Positions 1-9,052 of a stretch of 60,724 nucleotides of DNA are shown one piece after another; the stretch's first letter is position 1; every line of letters starts with the position of its first letter. Below the pieces are notes generated by a model that saw only the letters and a list, made by a program, of their open reading frames with translations, was not told the origin of the DNA and did not search any database. Location of the stretch: the NCBI GenBank assembly GCA_003281335.1, contig QCCG01000008.1:1-60724 (forward strand), read 5' to 3'. This stretch comes from Prochlorococcus sp. AG-347-K19. Lineage in GTDB: Bacteria > Cyanobacteriota > Cyanobacteriia > PCC-6307 > Cyanobiaceae. Position numbers and translations under genes: made by a program.

Positions 1-155
1 TCATAGCTAGAGAAAATTTCTGAATTAATTAAATATGTAGAATCATTTTCAATACATTTAGAAATTATCCTCCCAAAAGAATATATATGTTTCCAGCTAA
101 TACTTTGATCTCTCAAAAAAATTTTTAAATATTGATGACTTAAAATTTCCAGCAT
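1..155 (-). CDS. N-terminal fragment of an unrecognised protein, cut by the window edge
   Basis: Reading leftward from an ATG at 155, the frame stays open for 51 codons to the window edge. The fragment begins MLEILSHQYLKIF and contains WKHIYSFGRIISK; it has no signal peptide or membrane segment. It is divergent from tyrA, with 96 bases between the two starts, so it is probably the 5' end of a longer gene. I recall helicase-like genes beside tyrA in related picocyanobacteria, but nothing in these 51 residues proves that. Confidence 0.55.
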   Translation of the reverse strand, partial: MLEILSHQYLKIFLRDQSISWKHIYSFGRIISKCIENDSTYLINSEIFSSY

Positions 156-251
156 TTATAATTTATTTAATTTCAAATACATTCAAAAATTTATGAACCT
201 AATATACAAAAAATTGGTATCAATATAAGAGGGTCTTGAATTAATCAATCT

Positions 252-1091
252 ATGAAAATTGGAATAGTAGGATTAGGATTAATTGGCGGTTCTTTAGGAT
301 TAAAACTCCAAAGTCTAAACCATACAATTTATGGAATAGCAAATAATGAATTTAATGAAAAAAAAGCTAAAGATAAAAAACTTGCAAATTTTGTTAGCTG
401 TGATCTGAGCTTATTAAAAAAATGTGAGCTAATAATTTTGGCATTGCCTATCAAAGATTTGATCAGTCCCTCTCAACGATTAGTAGCATCAATACCACAG
501 GACACAATTTTAACTGATGTCGGCTCTGTTAAAGAACGAATTGTAAATACATGGGAAAATTTACATCCTCTATTTATTGGATCTCATCCAATGGCAGGAA
601 CAGAAAGAAAAGGAGTTGAATCAGGTTTTGAAGGTCTTTTCAAAAACTCAAAATGGATTATTACCCCAACGCAAAATAGTGATTTCAATGCAGTCAGAAC
701 CATTTCCGAGCTAATAACTTCAATGGATTGTGAAATTTGCCAAGCTTCGCCAAAACAGCATGATGAAGCAGTATCTCTAATTTCTCATTTACCTATATTT
801 CTAGCTTCTGCCTTAATTCAAACTGCTCATACAAAAAATAATCAATCTTTATTAGATCTCACACAAAAGCTGGCTGCTACAGGATTTGCTGATACTTCTA
901 GAGTTGGCGGCGGCAATGAACAACTTGGATTAGATTTAGCTATTAATAATCAGATTAATGTTTTAAATGCCATAAATAATTTTAAAAATAAGCTGAATAT
1001 ACTGGAGTCTCTTATTAAAGAAAAAAATTGGGAGTTACTTTCTAGCAAACTTGCTGAAGTTAAAGAAATCAGACAAAATTTTATAAACTAA
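252..1091 (+). CDS. tyrA: Prephenate/arogenate dehydrogenase (TyrA)
   Basis: This enzyme makes the oxidative decarboxylation step of tyrosine synthesis; cyanobacterial members usually act on arogenate with NADP. The 279-residue protein opens with a Rossmann fold, with the glycine motif GLGLIG at 7-12. The family motifs TDVGSVK (89-95), GSHPMAGTE (110-118, with catalytic-type His112) and SHLP (178-181) follow. There is no fused chorismate mutase or ACT domain, so feedback control by a C-terminal ACT domain is not expected. The ATG at 252 fits the family start. The 3' end overlaps that of the convergent crtD-like gene by 11 bases. Confidence 0.95.
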   Translation: MKIGIVGLGLIGGSLGLKLQSLNHTIYGIANNEFNEKKAKDKKLANFVSCDLSLLKKCELIILALPIKDLISPSQRLVASIPQDTILTDVGSVKERIVNTWENLHPLFIGSHPMAGTERKGVESGFEGLFKNSKWIITPTQNSDFNAVRTISELITSMDCEICQASPKQHDEAVSLISHLPIFLASALIQTAHTKNNQSLLDLTQKLAATGFADTSRVGGGNEQLGLDLAINNQINVLNAINNFKNKLNILESLIKEKNWELLSSKLAEVKEIRQNFIN

Positions 1092-2586
1092 AATTTTCTA
1101 TACCTTTAGAAGCTAAAATTTGCCTTGAAACCATTAATGCAGACTGACTAACACCTGCAGTACCCTCTCCAGGATAAATCGAATCTCCGCATAGCCATAA
1201 ACCTTCAAAAGGTGTCCTACTTGATAATCCAAATAAACCAAAAATATCTGGATTTTGACCAAGCCCACCTACCATTCCATTAGGTCTATTTGTCCATTTT
1301 TCAAATCCCAATGGAGTTGCTAATTCCCTATGTAGCCAATTTTCAGGATCAATATCAAATTGACTTTCCAATTCAAGCGATAATTTTTTCATGTAATCAT
1401 TTTTCTTTTTTAAATAAGTTTGTTTATCAAGATCAAACCAATTTTTAGTCTTGGTAAAGATACTGGCAATTAAAGTAACCTCACCTTTTGGCGCTCTTCC
1501 ATCACCATCATCACTAATTGATACAAATACCGATGTAAATTCTTTGGAAACAAATTGATAATGATTGGAGGTAGTTTTTTTCATATGTTCTTTTTTTAAT
1601 GCTGAATAAAAAACTACAGCTCCACTTGGATCAGGCAAATTATTAATTCGATTTTGATACTTCTTTTTTCTTTTTAAACGATCTTTCAAATGCTTGAGCA
1701 AAGATTGTGGAGGCGCGGTATAAATCAAATCTTTTGCTTGGTAAATAAAAGATTTTTTTTTCGAATTAGCAGATACTTTCCAACACATATTTTCCTCATC
1801 AAAATTTATAGAATTAACTATTTGTCCAAAAATTATATTGGCTTCAGTTTTCCTCAATGAACTTTCTAATGCTTCACTTAAAGACTGCATTGATTTTTTA
1901 AGATGCCACAGACCATGTGGCTGTTGACACATTTGAAGGACAGTAGAACCATATAATGCGGCTGTATTGTAAACGTCCTCTTGAGAATAAAGTTTTAATT
2001 GAAGATTTAAGAATTTTATCAAGCGCTCATTATTAGATAATCCGCATATTCGCATCAAATCAAAAATAGTTGATTTTAGTAAGATACCTGTGACGAGATT
2101 TGACGGTACAAGTGCTTTAAGAAGTTGAGAAAAATCCCAAAAATTACTTACTGGTAATACTGGATTATTATTAGCAAATGTCCAATTACTTTGATGAATA
2201 AGAGCACAAAGCTTCCAAAATTTACTACTCCCTGGAAACTGCATTTCTTGTTCAGCAATCCATTTACTTTTTTCATACCAAATAGGTATGGGCTGACCTC
2301 CATCATTCAAATCCACTATGCAAGCAGGATCTAAAATTGTGGCTTCAGGAGATGGAATATCTAAAAAATTAAAAATTCTCGAATGTATTCCTCCTTTCTC
2401 TAAACCCGCAACTTGAGTAGCACCAACATCAAAAATATAATTCTTTCTTTTAAAAGTACCTGCACATCCTCCTGATTGAGTATGAGATTCGATTAAATTA
2501 ACTGATAAACCTTGTTTTGATAAAATTGCAGCAGAAGTTAGTCCTGCTATACCTGCGCCAACAACAATAACATCGGAATTTCTCAT
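1081..2586 (-). CDS. crtD: FAD-dependent carotenoid desaturase/isomerase family protein, CrtD-like
   Basis: A 501-residue amine-oxidase-type flavoprotein of the phytoene desaturase/CrtISO superfamily. The N-terminal dinucleotide motif VVGAGIAG (8-15) is followed by the ribose-binding acidic residue in LIES (31-34) and by GGCAGTF. The C-terminal FAD-binding segment [19 protein letters not shown] lies at about 463-481. The closest cyanobacterial subgroup by feel is CrtD (C-3',4' desaturase), but CrtH-type carotene isomerase and CruA-like relatives share these motifs. Prochlorococcus is not known for myxol-type carotenoids, so the actual substrate is uncertain. The start ATG sits back to back with the next gene. 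Confidence 0.8.
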   Translation of the reverse strand: MRNSDVIVVGAGIAGLTSAAILSKQGLSVNLIESHTQSGGCAGTFKRKNYIFDVGATQVAGLEKGGIHSRIFNFLDIPSPEATILDPACIVDLNDGGQPIPIWYEKSKWIAEQEMQFPGSSKFWKLCALIHQSNWTFANNNPVLPVSNFWDFSQLLKALVPSNLVTGILLKSTIFDLMRICGLSNNERLIKFLNLQLKLYSQEDVYNTAALYGSTVLQMCQQPHGLWHLKKSMQSLSEALESSLRKTEANIIFGQIVNSINFDEENMCWKVSANSKKKSFIYQAKDLIYTAPPQSLLKHLKDRLKRKKKYQNRINNLPDPSGAVVFYSALKKEHMKKTTSNHYQFVSKEFTSVFVSISDDGDGRAPKGEVTLIASIFTKTKNWFDLDKQTYLKKKNDYMKKLSLELESQFDIDPENWLHRELATPLGFEKWTNRPNGMVGGLGQNPDIFGLFGLSSRTPFEGLWLCGDSIYPGEGTAGVSQSALMVSRQILASKGIENFSL

Positions 2587-2591
2587 TGAAA

Positions 2592-3470
2592 ATGCAAAAA
2601 TTATCCCCCATTGAAGTTAACGAAATTTGTGATGAATTAGGTGAAACCTATCCAAAAAGTATTGAACTAGTACATGGAGGGGACATTCATAGTGCCTGGC
2701 AAATAGAATTCTCAAACAGAAAGTTATTCCTTAAAAAAAACATTAGAAACAAAAAATTTCTTGAATTTGAAAAATATTGCCTTCAAAATTTGAGAAAGTT
2801 TATTAATCAAGAAAACTTAGTTCTTCCTGAAGTTATTACATATAAAAATATAGAAAATATAGAAATTCTTTTAATTGAATGGATAGATATGTATAACTTT
2901 GACCAAAAAAAGCTTGGAAAAGGTTTGGGTGAAATGCACCTAAAATCAGCTGAATCTAATCCCAAAATGTTTGGGTCTTCAGTTGAGGGTTTTATCGGAA
3001 CAACTGATCAGAAAAAAGGCTGGAACGATAATTGGATAGATTGTTTTTTAAACTTAAGAATAAAACCTCAATTATTAATTCTTGAATCGAAAATTTTAGA
3101 TAAAGAAATTATAAATAAAGTTCAAGATAAAATTAAATCAGAATTACTTAATCATAAACCAATAAATTCTCTAGTTCATGGTGATTTATGGTTAGGAAAT
3201 GTAGGAACGGAAAAAAATGGTAAGGGTGTTATCTTTGACCCTGCATCTTGGTGGGCAGATAATGAAGTAGATATAGCTATGACGAGGCTATTTGGAGGTT
3301 TTAGAAAAGAATTTTATGAAGAATATCATAGAATTTTTCCCATAAAAAAGGGATTTGAAAAAAGAATTATTATTTATAATTTTTACCACATATTGAATCA
3401 TGCCAATATGTTTGGAGGGGGGTATTTAAAACAAGTTAAAAATTACATAAAAGCAATACTAAATATGTAA
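2592..3470 (+). CDS. Fructosamine/ketosamine-3-kinase family protein
   Basis: About 292 residues, the usual size for the fructosamine kinase family (YniA-like), which phosphorylates sugar adducts on amines so that they fall off proteins or metabolites. Family marks are the phosphotransferase loop [12 protein letters not shown] (about 194-205), the metal-binding [16 protein letters not shown] (about 215-230) and the [15 protein letters not shown] segment (about 143-157). A TTG at 2586 is possible in the same frame, but ATG 2592 is the better start. The start lies only 5 bases from the oppositely oriented crtD start. The physiological substrate is unknown; a repair role is inference from the family. 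Confidence 0.85.
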   Translation: MQKLSPIEVNEICDELGETYPKSIELVHGGDIHSAWQIEFSNRKLFLKKNIRNKKFLEFEKYCLQNLRKFINQENLVLPEVITYKNIENIEILLIEWIDMYNFDQKKLGKGLGEMHLKSAESNPKMFGSSVEGFIGTTDQKKGWNDNWIDCFLNLRIKPQLLILESKILDKEIINKVQDKIKSELLNHKPINSLVHGDLWLGNVGTEKNGKGVIFDPASWWADNEVDIAMTRLFGGFRKEFYEEYHRIFPIKKGFEKRIIIYNFYHILNHANMFGGGYLKQVKNYIKAILNM

Positions 3471-3478
3471 ATCTTTAG

Positions 3479-3844
3479 CTAGCCTAAATATGTCTTTTTA
3501 AGATTTTGTACCTTATCTAAAACAGCTTCTCGATTTTCGCTGGTACGAAGATTTTGCCAGCTCCACTGACCAACAACAATTACGCCTAGTAATTCTAGTA
3601 AACCAGGAAGAATTGGGAAAAAGTTTATCGTGTCAATGACAACTTTAATTATTATCTGAGCAATTACGACAACAGCTATTATGCCTGCCGCCTTGCCATA
3701 CTTACCCATTTGAGTCCAATCAACATTACCAAGGGTTTCATTGACTTTTCCCATAACATCAGAGTACTTCTCTGAAAAGCTTTTGGTTTCTGAGCTTGTA
3801 TCGGAGCCGGAGTCTTGATTTGACTCTGGAGTGTTATCACTCAT
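3479..3844 (-). CDS. CAAD-domain thylakoid membrane protein (CURT1-like)
   Basis: 121 residues. A Ser/Asp-rich hydrophilic N terminus (1-40) is followed by an amphipathic stretch and two membrane helices at about 52-72 and 75-95, then a charged C-terminal helix. This layout matches the CAAD domain, found appended to some cyanobacterial aminoacyl-tRNA synthetases and in CURT1 thylakoid-curvature proteins. The likely role is thylakoid membrane organisation, inferred from the family only. It is a single gene, convergent with the kinase-like gene 8 bases away. Confidence 0.8.
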   Translation of the reverse strand: MSDNTPESNQDSGSDTSSETKSFSEKYSDVMGKVNETLGNVDWTQMGKYGKAAGIIAVVVIAQIIIKVVIDTINFFPILPGLLELLGVIVVGQWSWQNLRTSENREAVLDKVQNLKKTYLG

Positions 3845-4138
3845 GAATTCAGTAAACTTAATATATGAACCAGACAGTATCGGAAAAAACGTCTGTTGAC
3901 TACCTTTTTGTTGTGTAAAATTCCGAACCGAAACATTTTGTATTTTTTAGAGTCGTTGGTATAAAAAGTTTCTGAAGATATTTAAACTTAAAATTGATTT
4001 ATAGAAACTTCACATTATCGTCTAGTACTAACAAAAACATTAATAAATCATATTAATAATAAAAATTTAAAAGACTAAAATTTTTATTTTAATTATTATA
4101 TTTTTAAAAGTTTAACTTGCAAAAATTAAAGGATTACA
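3845..4138. other. Divergent intergenic region between the CAAD gene and moeB-like gene
   Basis: 294 bases without a convincing ORF. It must hold the promoters of both flanking genes. The only clear structure is a perfect 11-bp AT-only inverted repeat at 4058-4068 and 4078-4088 with a 9-base loop, about 50 bases before the moeB-like ATG. It has no GC stem and is not followed by a clean T run, so I do not call it a terminator. No tRNA or known regulatory RNA was recognised. Confidence 0.5.
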
Positions 4139-5284
4139 ATGTCCAAAGATATAAAATTTAATTTCTTAAATTCTGATGAAGAAGAAAGATATCAAAAACA
4201 TTTAACCCTTAAAGAGATAGGTTATGAGGGGCAACTAAATCTTAAAAACAGCTCAGTATTATGTATCGGAGCAGGTGGACTTGGGTCTTCCGTTTTGCTT
4301 TATCTCGCTGCAGCAGGAATTGGGAGAATTGGAATAGTTGATAACGATCAAGTTGAAAAGTCTAATCTCCAGAGACAGATAATTCATGAAACAAATACTA
4401 TTGGCAATCTTAAAATTGATTCTGCTAAGGAAAGAATTAAAAAATTCAATCCTAATTGTGAAATATTAACCTTTTCAGAGAGAATTAATCCTAAAAATGC
4501 TCTTGAATTAATAAAGGAGTTTGATGTTATTTGTGATTGCTCGGATAACTTTGGCACAAGATATTTAATAAATGATTCATGCCTGATATTAAATAAACCG
4601 CTGGTCTTTGGAAGTGTACAAGGCTTTGAAGGGCAAGTGAGTGTTTTCAATTTATATAAAAATAGTCCCAATTTAAGAGACTTACTTCCAGAATCACCTT
4701 CAAAAAATGCTGCCCCAAGTTGTGCAGAATACGGAGTTGTGGGTGTTTCAACAGGTTTAATAGGAATTCTTCAGGTTAATGAAATTATCAAAATCATTTT
4801 GAAAAAAGGTGAAATTTTAGATGGAGAGATTTTAATTTTTGATCTATTGAATATGAATATGAAAAAATTACACCTAAAAAGTGATCAGTTAAATAAACGA
4901 ATAAAAAATCTGTCTCAGTTTGAGGGCTTTTATAATAGCGACGAATATTGTGAAAAAAATAATGAAATTAACAGTATTAACTTTAACGAATTTAATAGTT
5001 TATTCAAAGCAAAACCTAACAAAATTCTTTTAATTGATGTTAGAGAAAATGAAGAATTTTCTACATTTGCAATAGAGGGATCTATCTCAATTCCCTTAAG
5101 TCATTTGAACCAAGTGTCTGACTTAAAATTTATTCAAAAAGAAGTTTTAAATAAAGAGGTTTTCACTATATGTAAATCGGGGAAACGTTCTGAAAAAGCT
5201 TCAAAAATTTTGTCTAAATTCAAAATTAAGTCAAGATCTATTGAAGGCGGCATTGAAAAGGTAAAAAAAATATTGTGCAATTAA
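4139..5284 (+). CDS. moeB: MoeB/ThiF/HesA-type adenylyltransferase fused to a rhodanese domain
   Basis: 381 residues. The N-terminal E1-like domain adenylates the C-terminal Gly-Gly of a small sulfur carrier (MoaD or ThiS type). It has GAGGLG (44-49), VDNDQVEKSNLQRQ (67-80) and the SCAEYGVVGV segment. The C-terminal rhodanese domain (about 285-381) keeps the loop CKSGKRS with a probable active Cys345. The CxxC pairs that bind zinc in classical MoeB are missing: the usual first pair position reads NLRDLLPE. The partner could be MoaD, ThiS or a tRNA-thiolation carrier. High-light Prochlorococcus generally lack much molybdenum metabolism, so thiamine or tRNA sulfur transfer is plausible but unproven. 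Confidence 0.85.
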   Translation: MSKDIKFNFLNSDEEERYQKHLTLKEIGYEGQLNLKNSSVLCIGAGGLGSSVLLYLAAAGIGRIGIVDNDQVEKSNLQRQIIHETNTIGNLKIDSAKERIKKFNPNCEILTFSERINPKNALELIKEFDVICDCSDNFGTRYLINDSCLILNKPLVFGSVQGFEGQVSVFNLYKNSPNLRDLLPESPSKNAAPSCAEYGVVGVSTGLIGILQVNEIIKIILKKGEILDGEILIFDLLNMNMKKLHLKSDQLNKRIKNLSQFEGFYNSDEYCEKNNEINSINFNEFNSLFKAKPNKILLIDVRENEEFSTFAIEGSISIPLSHLNQVSDLKFIQKEVLNKEVFTICKSGKRSEKASKILSKFKIKSRSIEGGIEKVKKILCN

Positions 5285-5298
5285 TTTTTTAAGAATAG

Positions 5299-6456
5299 TT
5301 AGTAATCTACACCTCTTTTCAAATCAACTCCCACATTTGCATAATGCTTATGACAAACCATTTCAGAGTAAACATCAGCTAGTTCAAAGTATGAAGGTTC
5401 ATTTTTACACCTCCCAGTAATTACAACTTCTGTATCTGCTGGTTTTTTTAAAAGAGTTTGATGTATTGATTCCACAGGTAGCAACTCTAAATCAACAGTT
5501 GGATTCAATTCATCTAAAATAATTGTTTTATACAAACCAGACAAAATAGCAGCTTTAGCAATTTCCCATGCTCTTTCAGCCTCAACATAATCAATTGGTT
5601 GTTGCTGACCTCTCCATACGATGGCATCTCTGCCTGAACGCAAATGATCAACTAAATGAGGGTAACTCTCTCTCAAAGCTTCTATAGCAGCATCTTCGGT
5701 ATAACCATTTCCACCTTTTAACCACTGTAATATTAAAACTCTATGACTTTTATCTTGAGATATTCCTTTACCGATAGCTTGAAGAGCCTTGCCAAGTGCA
5801 CTTGTGGATTTACCCTTTCCTTCACCTGTATAAATCTCAATTCCACCACTAGAACCTTGTCTGGTTAGTTCTGATAAGTCTCCTATCAAACGAGGTCTCA
5901 TTTCTGAATGGAGTTGAGATATTCTTACCAAAGAGGGCGGGGCTGCTCTTCCAGTAATAATTATTTCTAATCCATCTGGACGATTTTGAAGAGAATCAAC
6001 TACTTCATTGATATCAAGCATTCCTAAATCAAGAACTGGATTTAACTCATCGAGTACAACTACAGAATAAAGAGAACTAGCAATTGCTCCTTTAGCAATA
6101 TTCCAACCTCTTTCAGCCTCACCAACATCAAACGTTGTCACTTGGTCAGCAGTAAAGAATTCAGATCTTCCTGTCCTTACATGGTCAATTAAATGTGGAA
6201 ACCCTCTTTGCAAAGCCTCTATAGCTGAATCTTCGTCATATGGCCTCTCAGGGCCTTTTAAAAATCTTAGAAGTAAAACTCTTGATTGTCTTTTTTCGCA
6301 TATTCCTAATCCTATTGTCCTGAGAACTACTCCCAATGCAGCCTGACTTTTTCCCTTTCCTTCTCCATCATAAATATGCAATTGACCTTTTGATCTCTCT
6401 TGACTGTCACTTGCTGTGACAATTCCAATTCCTCTATTTCTTCTCGTATTTGTCAA
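5299..6456 (-). CDS. Tandem-duplicated CobO/CobA-like P-loop protein
   Basis: 385 residues made of two homologous halves, each resembling the corrinoid adenosyltransferase CobO/BtuR. Walker A loops GEGKGKS are at 31-37 and 211-217. The paired motifs VVLDELNPVLDL and IILDELNPTVDL are at about 133-144 and 312-323, and ITGR motifs at 167-170 and 347-350. FLKG and WLKG repeat equivalently. Normal CobO is about 180-200 residues with one domain, so this is a fused pair, both halves apparently intact. The start is TTG at 6456, with no ATG nearby. It could be a true cob(I)alamin adenosyltransferase acting as a pseudo-dimer or a P-loop enzyme with another role; a separate single-domain CobO elsewhere would favour the latter. 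Confidence 0.8.
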   Translation of the reverse strand: MTNTRRNRGIGIVTASDSQERSKGQLHIYDGEGKGKSQAALGVVLRTIGLGICEKRQSRVLLLRFLKGPERPYDEDSAIEALQRGFPHLIDHVRTGRSEFFTADQVTTFDVGEAERGWNIAKGAIASSLYSVVVLDELNPVLDLGMLDINEVVDSLQNRPDGLEIIITGRAAPPSLVRISQLHSEMRPRLIGDLSELTRQGSSGGIEIYTGEGKGKSTSALGKALQAIGKGISQDKSHRVLILQWLKGGNGYTEDAAIEALRESYPHLVDHLRSGRDAIVWRGQQQPIDYVEAERAWEIAKAAILSGLYKTIILDELNPTVDLELLPVESIHQTLLKKPADTEVVITGRCKNEPSYFELADVYSEMVCHKHYANVGVDLKRGVDY

Positions 6457-6564
6457 TTGAACAAAATTAATAAATTTAATCTAAGATATAGATAAGAATA
6501 TTATTAAAGATTTAATAATAAATTCAACCTATTCATAGGTAATTTGAATTTTAAAGTAATTAGC

Positions 6565-7389
6565 ATGTTCAATCAACTAGAAATTCTCTCTGATGAACAA
6601 AGTGAAAAGCTTTATACAATTAGGAGATACATTAAGAATCTTGATAGTGTTTGTATTGCTTATTCTGGAGGAGTTGATAGTACATTAGTAGCATCATTAG
6701 CATTCGAGCAACTAGGTAGAAAAGCAGTTGCAATAACTGGTATTTCTCCAGCCTTAGCCAATACTCTTCGCGAAGAAGCAAAAAGTCAAGCAAAATGGAT
6801 TGGAGTAAAGCATTTAGAAATTAAAACATCAGAATTAGACCAATCAAGTTATAGTAAAAATCCTAAGGATAGATGCTTTGCATGCAAAAAAGAGCTCCAC
6901 AAACATACAACCTACCTTTCTAAAAAACTTAATTATAAGGTTGTTTTAGATGGAGTTAATCTTGATGATCTTAAAGATTACAGACCAGGTATAAAAGCCT
7001 CAAAACAAGCAGGAGTTATCTCTCCCCTTGCAAAATTTAAATTCTCAAAACAAGACATTAGGGATATATCAAAAGCCTTAGGTTTTCCTTGGTGGGATAA
7101 ACCTGCTCAACCTTGCTTATCATCAAGATTTCCTTATGGCTATGAAATAACTAGTGAGAGGCTAAAAATGGTTGAGAAAGCAGAAGAATACCTTAAAGAA
7201 GGTGGCTTATCGGAGGTTAGAGTACGTTGCCAAGGCTTAGCTGCAAGAATAGAAATTCCCGAAGATGAATTAGAGCATTTTTTTAACAAATATAACTTTA
7301 AGGAATTAGTTCAATGTTTTTCTAATTTAGGATTTAATTGCACAAGCTTAGATCTGGAAGGGCTAATAAGTGGAAAATTAAATAGGTAG
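6565..7389 (+). CDS. larE: LarE-type ATP-dependent sulfur transferase (PP-loop family)
   Basis: 274 residues from the ATG at 6565; an upstream TTG at 6544 would add seven residues and is less likely. The PP-loop SGGVDS is at 34-39. LarE adenylates pyridinium dicarboxylate and inserts sulfur during nickel-pincer cofactor synthesis. The family segment PAQPCLSSRFPYG (180-192) holds Cys184, which matches the sulfur-donating cysteine of LarE. There is an extra CFAC pair at 104-107. No larA, larB or larC lies in this window, so the product may be a LarE-like enzyme with a different sulfur acceptor. It is convergent with speH, 7 bases away. Confidence 0.85.
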   Translation: MFNQLEILSDEQSEKLYTIRRYIKNLDSVCIAYSGGVDSTLVASLAFEQLGRKAVAITGISPALANTLREEAKSQAKWIGVKHLEIKTSELDQSSYSKNPKDRCFACKKELHKHTTYLSKKLNYKVVLDGVNLDDLKDYRPGIKASKQAGVISPLAKFKFSKQDIRDISKALGFPWWDKPAQPCLSSRFPYGYEITSERLKMVEKAEEYLKEGGLSEVRVRCQGLAARIEIPEDELEHFFNKYNFKELVQCFSNLGFNCTSLDLEGLISGKLNR

Positions 7390-7396
7390 TATTGCA

Positions 7397-7831
7397 TTAA
7401 ACAGCTGTTCTAATCTGTTTAGGTACTAAAGAAGGTGGATTTCGCTCAATAACACGCAAAAAATGTTCTTTAGCCATCAAAGATTCAATTAAATATTGAC
7501 TAGCTAGTTCAGGCATCATATTTTGACCACATGTAAAAATATCGACTGCCGAATAGTTAGATTCAGGCCAAGTATGTATTGAAATATGAGATTCTGCCAA
7601 TAATGCAATTGCCGTGACACCCTGAGGCTCAAATTTATTGCTTATTAAATTCAGAACTGTTGCATTTGCCAATTTAGCAGCTCTATTTAAAATACACCGC
7701 AAAAAGGATTCGTCATTTAATTTTTCGCGATCGCATCTATAAAGTTCCAACAAAAGGTGTTTACTTTGATGACTTAATTTTTGCTCATCACTTAACGAAC
7801 TTAAAATTTGACTTTTTTTGTAGATTTCCAT
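7397..7831 (-). CDS. speH: S-adenosylmethionine decarboxylase proenzyme
   Basis: 144 residues, the short prokaryotic class. It makes decarboxylated AdoMet, the aminopropyl donor for spermidine. The self-cleavage site lies in LAESHISIHTWPES (78-91): cutting before Ser81 yields the pyruvoyl cofactor. His86 and Cys101 in FTCGQ are the usual processing and catalytic residues. It is transcribed leftward, in the same direction as recF upstream, but separated from it by 53 bases. No spermidine synthase gene is in the window. Confidence 0.95.
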   Translation of the reverse strand: MEIYKKSQILSSLSDEQKLSHQSKHLLLELYRCDREKLNDESFLRCILNRAAKLANATVLNLISNKFEPQGVTAIALLAESHISIHTWPESNYSAVDIFTCGQNMMPELASQYLIESLMAKEHFLRVIERNPPSLVPKQIRTAV

Positions 7832-7884
7832 TTAAGAAATTTTATGTGAAATTAAGATTAGCTAAATATCATGCCTATTTGAAA

Positions 7885-8988
7885 TTATAAGTGAATCATT
7901 TGTGAAGAGCCTAAGAAAGACTGATTAAATTTATCTAAATGTGTAGCACTTATAAAACATTGACTATCTTTGCCAACAGAATTTAATAACAAATTTTGCC
8001 TTGTTAAATCTAATTCCGCCAAGACATCATCCAATATTAGTATTGGAGGAACATTTAATGTTTTAGTTAATAAATCGAGTTCAGCCATCTTTAAAGCCAA
8101 GATAAAAGTCCTTTGCTGTCCTGACGAACCATATTTTCTAACTGAAACATTATTGATTAGAAACTCAATATCATCACGATGAGGTCCAAAATTACATTTA
8201 CCCGTCAATGCTTCTATTGAACGCTGATTTAAGAGTTGTTCTGCTATTTTTTTACTAATAACTTCTTCTTCTTCTTCTTCTGGACTTATATTTTGTATCC
8301 CCGAAAGATAATTTATGTCTATTTGCTCTCTAGATTTACTTAAATAATTATGCCAATATTCAACATATGGTTTTATTTTTAATAAAGCCCTTCTTCTGCG
8401 CCTAAAAATTCTTGTACTTATTAAAGACATTTGAATATCAAAGCTTTCAATAATATCTGTGGATTGAGTTTTCAAGAAACTTTCCGAGCGCCAAAAATGA
8501 CTTCTTTGTTTTAAAAGCCTATTAAATCTATTTATCAGGTCTAAATATACTGGTTCAAGCTGAGATACGACTTTATCAATCCATGTTCTTCTATAACTGG
8601 GTTCACTTCTAACAATATCTATATCATTAGAACAGAAACATACACTCCGAATATAGTTCTTTATTTCACTCTGTTTTTTCAAGATTGATTCATTAACATA
8701 AATTCTTTTAGGCCCTTTTCGGAATAAATTTAACTTTAAATCGTCTTTAAAATTGATCTGCCCTATAATCATGGCCATATCACTGTCGTTCTCTATTAAG
8801 TCTTTATCGCTTAGTGCTCTATTAGATTTTAATTGACTTAAATATTCAACCGATTCAAGTAAATTTGACTTGCCAATACCATTGCAGCCAAGAACAATTG
8901 CTCTTTGCTCTTTTAGATCAATTTCAAAACTTTTATAGTTCCGAAAATTTTTAATTTTTAATTTATTTAAAAAAATTTTTTTGTGCAT
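7885..8988 (-). CDS. recF: DNA replication/repair protein RecF
   Basis: 367 residues, normal size. RecF is an ABC-type ATPase that binds gapped DNA and helps load RecA at stalled forks. Walker A GCNGIGKS is at 34-41, the signature-like YGSSGQQRTF lies at about 286-295, and Walker B ILILDDVLAELD at about 316-327. A run of six CTT units (8264-8281) on the plus strand encodes a poly-Glu tract in the middle of the protein; length change by slippage would stay in frame. dnaA and dnaN are not adjacent, as is usual in cyanobacteria. Confidence 0.95.
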   Translation of the reverse strand: MHKKIFLNKLKIKNFRNYKSFEIDLKEQRAIVLGCNGIGKSNLLESVEYLSQLKSNRALSDKDLIENDSDMAMIIGQINFKDDLKLNLFRKGPKRIYVNESILKKQSEIKNYIRSVCFCSNDIDIVRSEPSYRRTWIDKVVSQLEPVYLDLINRFNRLLKQRSHFWRSESFLKTQSTDIIESFDIQMSLISTRIFRRRRRALLKIKPYVEYWHNYLSKSREQIDINYLSGIQNISPEEEEEEVISKKIAEQLLNQRSIEALTGKCNFGPHRDDIEFLINNVSVRKYGSSGQQRTFILALKMAELDLLTKTLNVPPILILDDVLAELDLTRQNLLLNSVGKDSQCFISATHLDKFNQSFLGSSQMIHL

Positions 8989-9052
8989 TCATTAATTAAA
9001 TTAGCTAAGTTTAAAATATTTAGATTTTCTTTAAAGAAATTGAAAAATTAAA

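Noticed and set aside
4058..4088. Terminator-like hairpin
   Set aside because: Perfect 11-bp repeat, but only A and T in the stem and located in the moeB leader; too weak for a Rho-independent terminator.
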